Shown piece after piece: positions 43,504 to 53,125 of a stretch of DNA of 64,000 nucleotides; position 1 is the stretch's first letter; each line of letters begins with the position of its first letter. Source of the stretch: JAEUIT01 sp044220875 (GTDB lineage Bacteria > Planctomycetota > Phycisphaerae > Phycisphaerales > SM1A02); contig JBGAQH010000004.1 of the NCBI GenBank assembly GCA_044220875.1, forward strand, positions 62,001 to 126,000, written 5' to 3'. Position numbers and translations under genes: made by a program. The notes below the pieces were generated by a model. That model saw nothing but the letters and a program-made list of their open reading frames with translations. It ran no database searches and was not told the DNA's origin.

Positions 43504-44001
43504 ATGCCTGCCGTGGCCAGCGCGACCGCTCTCGACATCCATCGCTTCCTCACCGAACTCCGCATCGCCGCCGACAAGGCCGGCGTCTTCGGGGAGGTGC
43601 TTGTCGACGGGAACAGCCTTCGCTGCCGGGCCCGCGATGCCGCAGCGGAGGCGTGGTACTCGATCGTCCGCCAGTCCGACCAATGGTGGGTGCGACTCGC
43701 GACCGCGGACCGATGGCTCAGCGAGTCGATCGAGACCGACCTGATGCACGCCGGCGACCCGATCGAGGAGCTGGTCGAGGAGGAGCTGGTCGAGCTCGGC
43801 CATGACCCGCAGCGCGACGGTGCCATGCCGGGGGTGAAGCACTTCCGCTCCGAGGACAAGCTGTACACGTTCGAGAATCCGATTCCGCTCGCCTCGGCGC
43901 CGGACGCGTCGAGCGCCGTGCGGACCGCGGCTCGGTTCCTGCTCGCATACGAGGCTGCGTTCCGCCAGCTCGGTGACATGGAAGGCGGCGACGACGAGTG
44001 A
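43504..44001 (+). CDS. Conserved hypothetical protein
   Basis: 165 residues from the ATG at 43504; the frame is open upstream to 43162, and an ATG at 43402 is possible but overlaps a TATGCT hexamer that looks like a -10 box. The protein is acidic and mixed alpha/beta, with IHRFLTELRIAADKAGVF, a Trp pair in QSDQWWVRLA, the Glu-rich GDPIEELVEEELVELG and a C-terminal helix RFLLAYEAAFRQLGDMEG. I recognise no domain. It ends 54 bases before the glycosyltransferase gene on the same strand, so the two are probably co-transcribed. Confidence 0.65.
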   Translation: MPAVASATALDIHRFLTELRIAADKAGVFGEVLVDGNSLRCRARDAAAEAWYSIVRQSDQWWVRLATADRWLSESIETDLMHAGDPIEELVEEELVELGHDPQRDGAMPGVKHFRSEDKLYTFENPIPLASAPDASSAVRTAARFLLAYEAAFRQLGDMEGGDDE

Positions 44002-44055
44002 CCGTCGTCGGGCCGCGTCCGTCTCACGCCCTTTCCGTCCGCACTGCATACCCCA

Positions 44056-45606
44056 ATGTCCCCACTTCGCGTCCTCATGCTCGGCTGGGAGTTTCCGCCC
44101 TTCATCTCGGGGGGGCTGGGCACGGCGTGCTACGGACTGACCAAGGCCCTCGATCGCGCCGAGATCGAAGTGACGTTCGTCCTGCCGAAGTCGGTGGACG
44201 AATCGCACGCGTCGCACGTTCGGCTCGTGAGCCCGAAGGGCCCCGCCCCGCGGCCCAAGCCGATTCAGGTGCCCGTGCCGATCGGCCGCCATCGGATCGT
44301 CTTCGATTCGCCCGAGGGGCCGAAGTCGGAGACCGTCGATGAGTACCTGGTGCGGATCATTCCGACGCTGAAGAGCGTCACCGAGCGATTCGAGCACACG
44401 CGCTTCATCGAACTCCCCAACGAGATCAACGAGTTCCCGAGCGTCTACGCGTCGGGCACGGGCGCGACCGAGCCGCTCACGGCGACGCAGAAGCAGATCG
44501 TCGAGCGGATTCGCGAGGAGGGCGGAATCTCCGTCGAGCGGATGCGGGTGCTCGCCGCGGCCGGTGCGTTCGGCGGACGCCCGCTGAACGACATCGACGC
44601 GACGCTGCTCTCCGTCCTGCCGGAAGCGGGGCCGCGCGAGGACGACTCCTTCCACCCGCGCGATGGCGCGGCGGACTACTCGGGCGACCTCATCGGAGCC
44701 GCCGACCGATACGCGCGATTCGCGGTCGATGCCTGCCGCGACATTCCCTTCGACGTCATCCACGCCCACGACTGGCTCACGTATCCGGCCGGGTTGGCGT
44801 TGGCGAAGCTCACCGGCAAGCCGCTCGTGGTGCATGTTCACTCGACGGAGTTTGACCGCTCGGGCGAGCATCCGAATCAGCAGGTCTATTCGATCGAGCG
44901 ACGCGGCATGTGGGGCGCGACGCGGATCATCGCGGTGAGCATGCTCACCAAGAACATCTGCGTGAACCGCTATGGCGTCTACGGCGACAAGATCGATGTC
45001 GTCTACAACGGCGTCGATCTCGACCCGAAGGAATACGGCATCCAGCCGATCCACACCAAGGACAAGATCGTCCTCTACTTCGGGCGCATCACGCTGCAGA
45101 AGGGACCGGAGTACTTCATCCGGGCCGCGAAGCGCGTGCTCGAGGTCATGGACGACGTGAAGTTCGTCGTGGCCGGGTCGGGCGATCAGGCTGCCGGCAT
45201 GATCGAGATGGCCGCCCAACTCGGCATCGGCCACAAGGTGCTCTTCACCGGATTCCTCCGCGGCAAGGACATCGCCCGCGTCTTCGCCCTGGCCGACCTG
45301 TACGTGATGCCGAGCGTCAGCGAGCCCTTCGGCATCGCGCCGCTCGAGGCGATCTCGCACAGCGTGCCGGTCCTCATCTCGAAGTCGAGCGGCGTGAGCG
45401 AGGTGCTCATGCACGCGCTCAAGGTCGATTTCTGGGACATCGAGGACATGGCCAACAAGATTGTCGCGGTGCTCCGTCATCCGCCGCTCTCACGGGCGCT
45501 GCGCGAAGGCAGCATGTTCGAGGTCCGCGGCATCAACTGGGACGGCGCCGCGACGCAATGCGTGAAGACCTACAGGACGGCGCTGGCGATCGCCGCGAAG
45601 AGGTAG
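44056..45606 (+). CDS. Glycosyltransferase family 4/5 (glycogen synthase-like)
   Basis: 516 residues, GT-B fold. The N-terminal domain starts LRVLMLGWEFPPFISGGLGT, with the SGGLG donor-binding loop of starch/glycogen synthases and related group 1 transferases, and contains DVIHAHDWLTYPAGLALA. The C-terminal domain has KIVLYFGRITLQKGPEYFI and the donor site EPFGIAPLEAISHSVPVLI. The 516-residue length includes an insertion of about 150 residues after the first strands that is not seen in typical GT4 enzymes. The sugar donor and acceptor cannot be told from sequence. The stop lies inside the first unit of a tandem repeat. Confidence 0.9.
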   Translation: MSPLRVLMLGWEFPPFISGGLGTACYGLTKALDRAEIEVTFVLPKSVDESHASHVRLVSPKGPAPRPKPIQVPVPIGRHRIVFDSPEGPKSETVDEYLVRIIPTLKSVTERFEHTRFIELPNEINEFPSVYASGTGATEPLTATQKQIVERIREEGGISVERMRVLAAAGAFGGRPLNDIDATLLSVLPEAGPREDDSFHPRDGAADYSGDLIGAADRYARFAVDACRDIPFDVIHAHDWLTYPAGLALAKLTGKPLVVHVHSTEFDRSGEHPNQQVYSIERRGMWGATRIIAVSMLTKNICVNRYGVYGDKIDVVYNGVDLDPKEYGIQPIHTKDKIVLYFGRITLQKGPEYFIRAAKRVLEVMDDVKFVVAGSGDQAAGMIEMAAQLGIGHKVLFTGFLRGKDIARVFALADLYVMPSVSEPFGIAPLEAISHSVPVLISKSSGVSEVLMHALKVDFWDIEDMANKIVAVLRHPPLSRALREGSMFEVRGINWDGAATQCVKTYRTALAIAAKR

Positions 45607-45754
45607 CGGCGGTCGCGAATTGGACGTGATGGTCGCGAAGCGAACGCTGTCGTCGCGAAGTGGTAGCGGCGGTCGCGACGCGAACGCTGTGGTCGCAAAG
45701 CGGTAGCGGCGGTCGCAAAGCGGCAGCGGCGGTCGCGAAGCGGCAGCGGCAGCC
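45595..45754. repeat. Eight tandem copies of a 20-bp repeat
   Basis: Eight consecutive 20-base units start with GCGAAG/GCAAAG and end with GGTC or CGTC, for example GCGAAGTGGTAGCGGCGGTC (45655-45674). Units 1, 4, 6, 7 and 8 are of a GGTAGCGGC or GGCAGCGGC type; units 3 and 5 are of a GAACGCTGT type; unit 2 is divergent. The first unit includes the last codons and stop of the glycosyltransferase gene. The array fills most of the convergent gap before the kinase gene. Frames on either strand are repetitive and not believable as genes. Confidence 0.95.
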
Positions 45755-45836
45755 GTTGCCTGGTGGGATCGACGGATCGCGCGGTGCGTCTCCGCCCGCG
45801 GCGATCGAACATGTCAGGGCCGTGCGGCCGCGTTGC

Positions 45837-48194
45837 TCACCGCTCGCTCGGATGCTCCGCCGGTGCCGGCGATCGCTTGGCGCCACGGCGCACGAGCGAC
45901 TCGATCCGCCGTTGCAGCCCCGCTTCCTTTCCGGGGTTCCGTTTCTCGGCGGGCGCACGTTCGACCAGTGCCTGGGCCTCATCGAGCGAGCGAAGGGCGT
46001 CGTCGAGCCGCCCCGCCATTTCGGCCGCGAGTGCGAGAAGTCCGAGCGTCCCGACGATCTCGGCCGTCGCGTTGGGCTGCAGACGCCGCTGCAGGCCGAG
46101 CTCCGAAGCAAGTTCGTCGGCTGCCTCGTCGAAGCGGCCAAGGGCGATCAGGCAACTGCCCAGCGCGCCGTGCAGCTGTGAGAGCATCATATGTTCGCCG
46201 GGATAGACCGATCGGGCGATGGAAATCGCCTCGCGGAGGTGGGCCTCGCATTCGGCGTATCGGGCGAGATACGAGTCAACGCCCGAGACGTACCCGAGGG
46301 TTCGTGCAAGCTCCGACGTTGGCTTTCCCTCCGCCGACTGACGCGCATGAGCGAGCGCGCCCGACGCGAGTTCGTTCGCCTCTTTCGCCCGCCCAAGCTT
46401 GGCATAGACCTCCGCCAGTCGGAGCATCGCGCGCGACCGCATCGCGTGATGCTCCGGATACAGCTGTTCCGCCACGCGGACTGCCTCAACGCCGGAACGT
46501 CGGGCGCCGTCGAGGTCGCCGACCCTCGACTGCAGCAGGGCGTAGTTTTCGAGCACCCACAGTGCCGAACCGGATTCCGCCAGTCCGAGACGCCGCCACA
46601 TGGCAAGTGAGTCATCCATGATCGACGTGGCCTGGGCGAGGTCACCCTTCGCAATCAGAACCGCGCCGGACAGCCCCAACAGGCGAGCCAGGTCCTCACT
46701 CTCTCCAGCGTGAACGCTTCGGGTCAATTCGATCGCGCGGCGTGCGACCGGCTCGGCCTCGTCCTGGTGGCCGGTGTTCACGAGAATGTCGACGATCGCC
46801 GTCAGGATCGTGATCGCCGCATCGGGCTGCCGGGCGAGCTCGCTGGCGTCGAATTCGGCCAGCGCCGCGCGCATCGCATCGCCGACCCGCAGGTCGACCC
46901 GACCATCGCTGTCCGGATCTTGGCCGCGCAGTGTCCTCAGGAGGAACTCCGTCACGGCGTTCGCCCGGTCCCGCTCGCTCTGGACGACGACGAGGGCCTG
47001 CGATTTCTGATCACGCTCCGATCGGGCCTCCGCGAAGCCGATGAGGGCGATGGTCAGCCCGCCGACAAGCGTGATCAGCACCGCCGAGACGGCCGCGATC
47101 TGGCCCCGGTGACGCGACGCGAATTTCCGGCAGCGATAGGCGACCGACTCGGGCGCCGCGACCAGCGCTTCGCCGTCGATGTACCGCCGGACATCCTCGG
47201 CAAGTGCGGCGGCGGACGCGTATCGGGAGCGACGGTCCTTCCGCATCGCCATGAGCGGAATCCACTCCAGCTCCTTGCGCAGCTCGAGGGCGAGCCGCTC
47301 CTGTCCAACGTGCCGGGCCTTCGCGATGCGCGTCCCCTCGTTCTTGGCGATCGAGGAGATCCGCGTGCTCGGGCGTGGAGGATCCACTTCCCGAATGATG
47401 CGCTGGATCTCCGCGTAGCCCTGGCGTCGAAGTTCCGTTGCGTCGAAGGGCAACAGCCCGGTGAGGAGTTCGTACAGGATCACCCCAAGCGAATAGACGT
47501 CGGAGCGGGTGTCGATGTCGACCGCGCCGATCTCGGCCTGCTCAGGGCTCATGTACTCGGGCGTGCCGATCATGAGCCCCGTTTCGGTGAAGATCGTCTT
47601 GTCGGTGAGCGCCTTGCCCATCGCCTTGGCCACGCCGAAGTCGATCACCTTGGGGACCGCAGAGTCGCCCTTCAGTTCGACCAGGACATTCGACGGCTTG
47701 AGATCGCGGTGGATGATGCCCTTCATGTGGGCGTGATGCACCGCCTCGCAGACCTGGGCGAAGGCGCTCAGCCGCTCGCGAATCCCCAGACCATGCCGAT
47801 CGCAGAAGTGGGTGATGGGTTCACCCGCCACGTACTCCATCGCGAAGTAGGGCCGACCGCTCGACGTCACGCCGCCATCGATGACCTTGGCGACGTTCGG
47901 ATGGTCCATCAGGGCGAGGGCCTGCCGCTCCTGCTCGAAGCGGGCGATGACGGCCCGCGAATCCATACCCGGCTTGATCAGCTTGAGCGCCACGCGCTGG
48001 ACGTACGGCTCGCGCCGTTCGGCAAGCCAGACCGTCCCGAACCCGCCTTCGCCGAGTCGCTCGAGGAGCGTGTAGGGGCCGACGGTATCGCCCGCCAACT
48101 CGATGCCCATGAGATCGCGGCGCAGCTCACCGGTCACGCGCGGCGGCGGTGGCGCACCCGCCGTCGCGCCCGGGTCCCCCTGCGGTGTCGTCAT
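45837..48194 (-). CDS. Transmembrane Ser/Thr protein kinase with TPR repeats
   Basis: 785 residues from the ATG at 48194. The kinase domain (about 40-340) has the glycine loop GEGGFG (48-53), catalytic Lys71, HRDLKPSN (His162), DFG (185-187) and the APE-like TPEYMSPEQ, so it should be active. A membrane span at about 364-388 places the C-terminal part outside the cytoplasm. That part consists of TPR-like helical repeats (ARRAIELTRSVHAGE, LREAISIARSVYPGE, ALRSLDEAQALVERA). This architecture is common and expanded in planctomycetes. The ligand is unknown. It diverges from putA across about 114 bases. Confidence 0.94.
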   Translation of the reverse strand: MTTPQGDPGATAGAPPPPRVTGELRRDLMGIELAGDTVGPYTLLERLGEGGFGTVWLAERREPYVQRVALKLIKPGMDSRAVIARFEQERQALALMDHPNVAKVIDGGVTSSGRPYFAMEYVAGEPITHFCDRHGLGIRERLSAFAQVCEAVHHAHMKGIIHRDLKPSNVLVELKGDSAVPKVIDFGVAKAMGKALTDKTIFTETGLMIGTPEYMSPEQAEIGAVDIDTRSDVYSLGVILYELLTGLLPFDATELRRQGYAEIQRIIREVDPPRPSTRISSIAKNEGTRIAKARHVGQERLALELRKELEWIPLMAMRKDRRSRYASAAALAEDVRRYIDGEALVAAPESVAYRCRKFASRHRGQIAAVSAVLITLVGGLTIALIGFAEARSERDQKSQALVVVQSERDRANAVTEFLLRTLRGQDPDSDGRVDLRVGDAMRAALAEFDASELARQPDAAITILTAIVDILVNTGHQDEAEPVARRAIELTRSVHAGESEDLARLLGLSGAVLIAKGDLAQATSIMDDSLAMWRRLGLAESGSALWVLENYALLQSRVGDLDGARRSGVEAVRVAEQLYPEHHAMRSRAMLRLAEVYAKLGRAKEANELASGALAHARQSAEGKPTSELARTLGYVSGVDSYLARYAECEAHLREAISIARSVYPGEHMMLSQLHGALGSCLIALGRFDEAADELASELGLQRRLQPNATAEIVGTLGLLALAAEMAGRLDDALRSLDEAQALVERAPAEKRNPGKEAGLQRRIESLVRRGAKRSPAPAEHPSER

Positions 48195-48293
48195 GACGGC
48201 AGCGTACTGAATCCGCCGGAGGCAGGTCCATGCGACTCCCGCGCGACGACGCCGGATGTCGATCGAGCCCGTCGCGCAGCCCCCGCCTCCATC

Positions 48294-48299
48294 TATACT
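48294..48299 (+). promoter_or_regulatory. -10-like TATACT before putA
   Basis: TATACT ends nine bases before the ATG at 48309, placing the predicted transcript start within about three bases of the start codon. No matching -35 is evident. Confidence 0.45.
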
Positions 48300-48308
48300 C
48301 CCCGATCT

Positions 48309-51300
48309 ATGGGCCTTTTCTCGAAGTCGAAGCCGAAGCCTGCTCCGGCGCCCGCCGCGAAGCCGGCGGTCTCCCCCGCCCCGAACGCCAGCGCCGCCGA
48401 TGCGGGACGGGCGATCATCACCGATCCCGCCCTGGAGGCGGCGATCCAGAGCAAGGGATCGCAGTTCCTCGAACTCTCCCGCGGCAACAAGGCCGGCATG
48501 CTCTCGACGGCGTTCTGGTCGGACAAGCTGATGGACTGGTCGATGAAGGACGAGGCCTTCAAGGTCCAGCTCTTCCGATTCGTCGACGCGTTCCCGACGC
48601 TCAAGACGTCGGAATCGATCTACGACCACCTCAACGACTATCTCAGCCAGCCCGGCGTCACCCCGCCGCCGGGCTTCAATCTCGGTCTCAGCCTCGGCGG
48701 CCTCGCCAAGGGCCTCATGGCCAAGACGATGTCCGGCCAGATCACCGGCATGGCGGAGAAATTCATCGCCGGCACCGACGCCGCGAGCGCGCTCCCGCAA
48801 CTCAAGAAGCTCTGGAAGGACGGCATCTGCTTCTCGGTCGACCTGCTCGGCGAGGCGTGCGTCAGCGAGCACGAGGCCGACCTCTACGCGAAGAAGTACC
48901 TCGACCTCATTCACAACCTCCCCGCGACCGTGGCCGAGTGGCCCGCCAACGCCCGGCTCGAGAGCGATCACCTCGGTGCGATTCCGCGCACCAACGTCTC
49001 GATCAAGATCAGCTCGCTCTCCTCGCGGGTCGATCCGATCGACACCGAGGGCTCGATTCGCGGCCTGATGACCCGGATCGTTCCGATCCTCGAGGCGGCC
49101 CGGAAGGCCGGAGTCCTCATCAACTTCGACATGGAGCAGTTCTCGCTCAAGGACCTCACGCTTGAGCTCTTCATGCGCTGTTGCGAGACCGTCGACTTCC
49201 AGGCGGGGCTCGCGATGCAGGCGTACCTGCGATCGGCCGAGCACGACGCCCAGCGGATCATCGAGTGGTCGAAGCGGACGGGGCGCCAAGTCTGCGTCCG
49301 TCTGGTGAAGGGGGCGTACTGGGACTACGAGACGATCAACGCCGAACAACAGGGCTGGCCGGTCCCGGTCTGGTCGCGAAAGATCGACACCGACGCGTGT
49401 TTCGAGCGCGTCGCGAAGCGATTCATCGATCAGACGCCTCGCACCAGGACCGAGGGCGGCGTGAAGCTCGCACTCGGCAGCCACAACGCCCGTTCGATCG
49501 CGGCGGCCCTTGCGTCGGTCGAGAAGGCTGGCCTTCCCGCCTCGGCCCTCGAACTCCAGATGCTTCACGGGATGGGCGACCAGATGAAGGCGGCGTCGGT
49601 CGAGCTCGGGCTGCGAATCCGCGAGTACGTGCCGGTCGGCGAGATGATCCCCGGCATGGCATACCTCGTCCGCCGGCTCCTCGAGAACACCTCGAACGAG
49701 TCGTGGCTCAAGGCCGGATTCATGGACAACGCCAGCAGCGATCGGCTGCTCGCCTCGCCCCATCGCGAGTTCTCGTCCGACCCCGGCGTCGAGCGCATCG
49801 CGAAGGGCCCGGAGCGTCACGAACTCTCCGCCGCCGTCGCCGGCGTCGGCGACGGTCGAGCGTTCTTCACCGAGCCGATGCGGAACTTCGCCGTGCGCGA
49901 GCAGCGCGAGCGCTATGCCCAAGCGCTCGCGCGGGCGAGCGTGCCGGCGGTCCGGAACGACTCGACCGTCGAGCAGGCGAAGGCCGCCGTCAAGCGCCTT
50001 GACGCCTTCGTCCCGACCTGGCGCGACACGCCGTTCGCGACGCGGGCCGGCGTCCTCGTGAAGGCCGCCCAAATCATGCGGCAGCGGCGCGACGAGCTCT
50101 CCGGCATCATCATCAAGGAATCGGGCAAGACCTGGCGCGAAGCGGATGCCGACGTCTGCGAGGCGATCGACTTCTGCGAGTTCTACGCCCGCACCGCCCA
50201 CGAGCTCTTCGAGCCCCATCGGCTCGGCCGTTTCGTCGGCGAACTCAATCAGGTCTGGTACCAGCCGCGCGGCGTCGCGGTCGTCATCAGCCCATGGAAC
50301 TTCCCGCTGGCGATCTGCGCCGGCATGACGGTCGCGGCACTGGTCTGCGGCAACCCAACGATCGTGAAGCCCGCGGAACAGACTCCCGGCATCGCGAAGA
50401 TCCTCTGCGACATCCTTTGGGAAGCCGGCTGTCCGAAGGATGCTCTCGCATTCGTGCCGGGCATCGGCGAGACCGTCGGCGCCGCCCTCGTCCGCGACAC
50501 CAAGGTCGCCGTCATCGCCTTCACGGGCAGCAAGTCCGTCGGCCTCGACATCGTCCAGGCCTGCGGTACGACGCCGCCGGACCAGCCGTGGGTGAAGAAG
50601 GTCATCTGCGAGATGGGCGGCAAGAACGCGATCATCGTCGATGAGTCGGCCGATCTCGACGAGGCCGTTCTCGGCGTTCGGCAGAGCGCGTTTGGCTTCT
50701 GCGGCCAGAAGTGCTCGGCGTGCAGCCGCGTGATCGTGGTCGGACACAACTACGAGCTCTTTCTCGAGCGGCTCGTCGGCGCGACGAAGGCCCTGGTCGT
50801 CGGCGATCCGACGAGCCCCGGCACCGACGTCGGTCCGGTGATCGACGACGCGGCAGCCCGCAAGATCGCCGAGTACGTCGCGATTGGGGCGAAGGAAGGC
50901 AAGCTTGAGGTGCAGCTCCCCGTGCCGGAGGGTCTCGCGGCCAAGGTCGGCAAGCCCTACGTCGGCCCGGCGATCATCAGCGGCGTTCAGCCGGACCACC
51001 GCATCGCCAACGAGGAGATCTTCGGCCCGGTGCTCGCGGTCATGCGAGCGAAGGATTTCGACGAGGCCCTGGCCATCGCCAACGCCACCGCCTACAAGCT
51101 CACCGGCGGCGTCTACAGCCGCAAACCCGCGAATCTCGAGAAGGCCCGGGCGAACTTCCGCGTCGGCAATCTCTACCTCAACCGCGGCATCACCGGAGCC
51201 CTGGTCGGGCGCCAGCCCTTCGGCGGCTTCGGCATGTCGGGCGTCGGCAGCAAGGCGGGCGGTCGCGACTACCTGCTGCAGTTTGTCGAGCCTCGGGCGG

Positions 51301-51347
51301 TGACCGAGAACACGATGCGGCGAGGCTTCGCGCCGGGCATGGACTGA
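48309..51347 (+). CDS. putA: Bifunctional proline dehydrogenase / P5C dehydrogenase (short PutA)
   Basis: Oxidises proline to glutamate in two steps, feeding electrons to the quinone pool and NAD. It has 1012 residues with no ribbon-helix-helix DNA-binding domain, so it is the short PutA type (E. coli PutA has 1320). The FAD-dependent PRODH part (about 110-500) includes the VRLVKGAYWDYE and LEFQMLHG-like LELQMLHGMGDQM motifs. The P5CDH part (about 530-1012) has PWNFPLAICAGM, Glu768 in CEMGGKNA and the catalytic Cys802 in GQKCSA. The first 25 residues are a Lys/Pro/Ala-rich tail of unclear role. The start is nearly leaderless. Confidence 0.96.
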   Translation: MGLFSKSKPKPAPAPAAKPAVSPAPNASAADAGRAIITDPALEAAIQSKGSQFLELSRGNKAGMLSTAFWSDKLMDWSMKDEAFKVQLFRFVDAFPTLKTSESIYDHLNDYLSQPGVTPPPGFNLGLSLGGLAKGLMAKTMSGQITGMAEKFIAGTDAASALPQLKKLWKDGICFSVDLLGEACVSEHEADLYAKKYLDLIHNLPATVAEWPANARLESDHLGAIPRTNVSIKISSLSSRVDPIDTEGSIRGLMTRIVPILEAARKAGVLINFDMEQFSLKDLTLELFMRCCETVDFQAGLAMQAYLRSAEHDAQRIIEWSKRTGRQVCVRLVKGAYWDYETINAEQQGWPVPVWSRKIDTDACFERVAKRFIDQTPRTRTEGGVKLALGSHNARSIAAALASVEKAGLPASALELQMLHGMGDQMKAASVELGLRIREYVPVGEMIPGMAYLVRRLLENTSNESWLKAGFMDNASSDRLLASPHREFSSDPGVERIAKGPERHELSAAVAGVGDGRAFFTEPMRNFAVREQRERYAQALARASVPAVRNDSTVEQAKAAVKRLDAFVPTWRDTPFATRAGVLVKAAQIMRQRRDELSGIIIKESGKTWREADADVCEAIDFCEFYARTAHELFEPHRLGRFVGELNQVWYQPRGVAVVISPWNFPLAICAGMTVAALVCGNPTIVKPAEQTPGIAKILCDILWEAGCPKDALAFVPGIGETVGAALVRDTKVAVIAFTGSKSVGLDIVQACGTTPPDQPWVKKVICEMGGKNAIIVDESADLDEAVLGVRQSAFGFCGQKCSACSRVIVVGHNYELFLERLVGATKALVVGDPTSPGTDVGPVIDDAAARKIAEYVAIGAKEGKLEVQLPVPEGLAAKVGKPYVGPAIISGVQPDHRIANEEIFGPVLAVMRAKDFDEALAIANATAYKLTGGVYSRKPANLEKARANFRVGNLYLNRGITGALVGRQPFGGFGMSGVGSKAGGRDYLLQFVEPRAVTENTMRRGFAPGMD

Positions 51348-51459
51348 AGTGCGGTCGGTGGGGCCTGCTGACGGTGATTGATGGGCGTGCATCATGCGTC
51401 TCGTATGAGGTCGTCGTCGCGGCGTGCACAGCGGCGCTGCGCGCGACGCGCCGACCGGA

Positions 51460-53001
51460 CTAGCACGTCCTCCGATCGAGGAGCCGGTACTGAATCGCCT
51501 CGGCCACGTGGGCGAGCCGGACAACATCGCTCGGGTCGAGGTCGGCAATGGTCCGCGCCACGCGGCGGATCTTGTCGTAGGCCCGCGCGCTCAAGCCAAG
51601 CTCGGTCAGCGCACGCCCGAGGAGCGAGCGAGCGTCGTCGTCAAGCGCCGCGTGGACATCGAGCAGTCGGCCGGGCAATCGCGCATTGGGCATCGCCCCC
51701 TGTCGCGCCAACGCCCGATCGCGTGCGGCGAGCACCCGCTCCCGCAGCGTCGAGCTTGAGGTGCCCCTGCCGCCGCCGGCCAGTTCCCCGAACGCCACCG
51801 CCCGCACCTCGACGTGCAGGTCGATGCGGTCGACGAGCGGACCCGAGAGTCGCTTCAGGTATTGCTCCTGTTCGCGCCGCCCCTCCTCACCGCCGCGCCG
51901 GTCGCCTCGATGGGTCGGATTCATGGCGGCAACCAGCAGCGCCCGAGCGGGGAACCGAATCGTGCCCTGCATCCGCGAGATGGTGACGAACCCGTCCTCG
52001 AGCGGCTCGCGAAGGCTCTCAAGAACGCCTCGCTGGAACTCGGGAAGCTCGTCGAGGAAGAGGATCCCATGATGTGCGAGGCTGACCTCGCCCGGTCGCG
52101 GCACGGTGCCGCCTCCGACGATCGCCGCGCTCGACGCGGTGTGATGCGGCGTTCGCACCGGACGTCGGGTGATGAGCGCAGCGTTCCGCGGCACCGCGCC
52201 GATCGCCGAATGGACGCGCGTGACCTCGAGGGCCTCGTCGCGCGAGAGCGGCGGGAGAATCCCCGGGAGCGCCCGGGCCATCATCGTCTTGCCGCTGCCC
52301 GCGGGCCCGATGAGCAGGACGTTGTGCATGCCCGCTGCCGCGATCGTCATCGCCCGCTTGGCCGCCTCCTGGCCGCGGACGTCGGCGAAGTCGAGTTCGC
52401 CGCTGCCGGCCGACAGCAGCGACTCCGCGTCGACGCGCCGCACCGAGTCGAGCGTGTCGAGGCCGTTGAAGAACCCGACGACCTGGGCCAGCGTCTCGGC
52501 GCCGCGCACCTCGATTCCGTCCACGACCGCAGCCTCACGGGCGTTGTGGTGCGGCACGATGACGCCGCGCAACCCGCGCTGTGCCGCCAGCATGGCCACG
52601 CTGATCACGCCGCGCACCGGCCGAATGCGCCCGTCGAGGGAGAGCTCGCCGGCAATGAGGAACTCGTCGATCGGCGGGGCGTCGACCACGCTCCGATCGA
52701 TCGTTCCGCCGACGGCGAGCACGGCCACGGCGATTGGGAGGTCATAGACGGGCCCTTCCTTCCGCAGATCCGCCGGAGCGAGGTTCACCGTCACGCGACC
52801 GAACGGGTACTCGTACCCGGAATTGAGGATCGCGGTCCGCATGCGCTCGGCGCTCTCTCGCACCGCGGCGTCGGGAAGGCCGACGATCCCCGTCGACGGC
52901 GTGCGGGCATGCGAGAGGTCGGCCTCCACCTCGCAGGCGATCGCCTCGATTCCCTGCAGGACGAAGGTATGGACGCGGCTGATGGCGACGGTCGTGGACA
53001 C
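51460..53001 (-). CDS. YifB/ComM family Mg-chelatase-like AAA ATPase
   Basis: 513 residues from a GTG at 53001. The N-terminal domain has the family start VHTFVLQGIEAIACEVEADLS, GLPDAAVRES and VTVNLAPADLRKEG. The AAA core has Walker A GPAGSGKT (232-239), Walker B FLDELPEF and the sensor NPTHRG. ComM, the best studied member, is a branch-migration helicase used when foreign DNA is integrated during transformation; other members are poorly known. The protein has the usual length of about 510. An ATG further upstream at 53127 would overlap the methyltransferase start and is less likely. Confidence 0.93.
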   Translation of the reverse strand: MSTTVAISRVHTFVLQGIEAIACEVEADLSHARTPSTGIVGLPDAAVRESAERMRTAILNSGYEYPFGRVTVNLAPADLRKEGPVYDLPIAVAVLAVGGTIDRSVVDAPPIDEFLIAGELSLDGRIRPVRGVISVAMLAAQRGLRGVIVPHHNAREAAVVDGIEVRGAETLAQVVGFFNGLDTLDSVRRVDAESLLSAGSGELDFADVRGQEAAKRAMTIAAAGMHNVLLIGPAGSGKTMMARALPGILPPLSRDEALEVTRVHSAIGAVPRNAALITRRPVRTPHHTASSAAIVGGGTVPRPGEVSLAHHGILFLDELPEFQRGVLESLREPLEDGFVTISRMQGTIRFPARALLVAAMNPTHRGDRRGGEEGRREQEQYLKRLSGPLVDRIDLHVEVRAVAFGELAGGGRGTSSSTLRERVLAARDRALARQGAMPNARLPGRLLDVHAALDDDARSLLGRALTELGLSARAYDKIRRVARTIADLDPSDVVRLAHVAEAIQYRLLDRRTC

Positions 53002-53112
53002 GCGAACGAAGCTACCGCAGCCGCGCGACCGATCCCGCACAGTGCGGAGAAGTGGCGATGAGATTCCGTCAGATTGTGGATGAGTCGCGTCAGCGTTCGC
53101 GCTGCACTGGTG

Positions 53113-53118
53113 TACGGT
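53113..53118 (+). promoter_or_regulatory. -10-like TACGGT before methyltransferase start
   Basis: TGTACGGT, an extended -10-like element, ends seven bases before the ATG at 53126. This again fits a leaderless or near-leaderless transcript. Confidence 0.35.
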
Positions 53119-53125
53119 TCCACGC

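Noticed and set aside
45595..45754. CRISPR array at the 20-mers
   Set aside because: The units are directly abutting without spacers and no cas gene is nearby.
45570..45812. Minus-strand 80-codon frame with RDRRY-type repeats
   Set aside because: It is a translation of the 20-bp tandem array; the period is not a multiple of three and no ribosome binding site is present.
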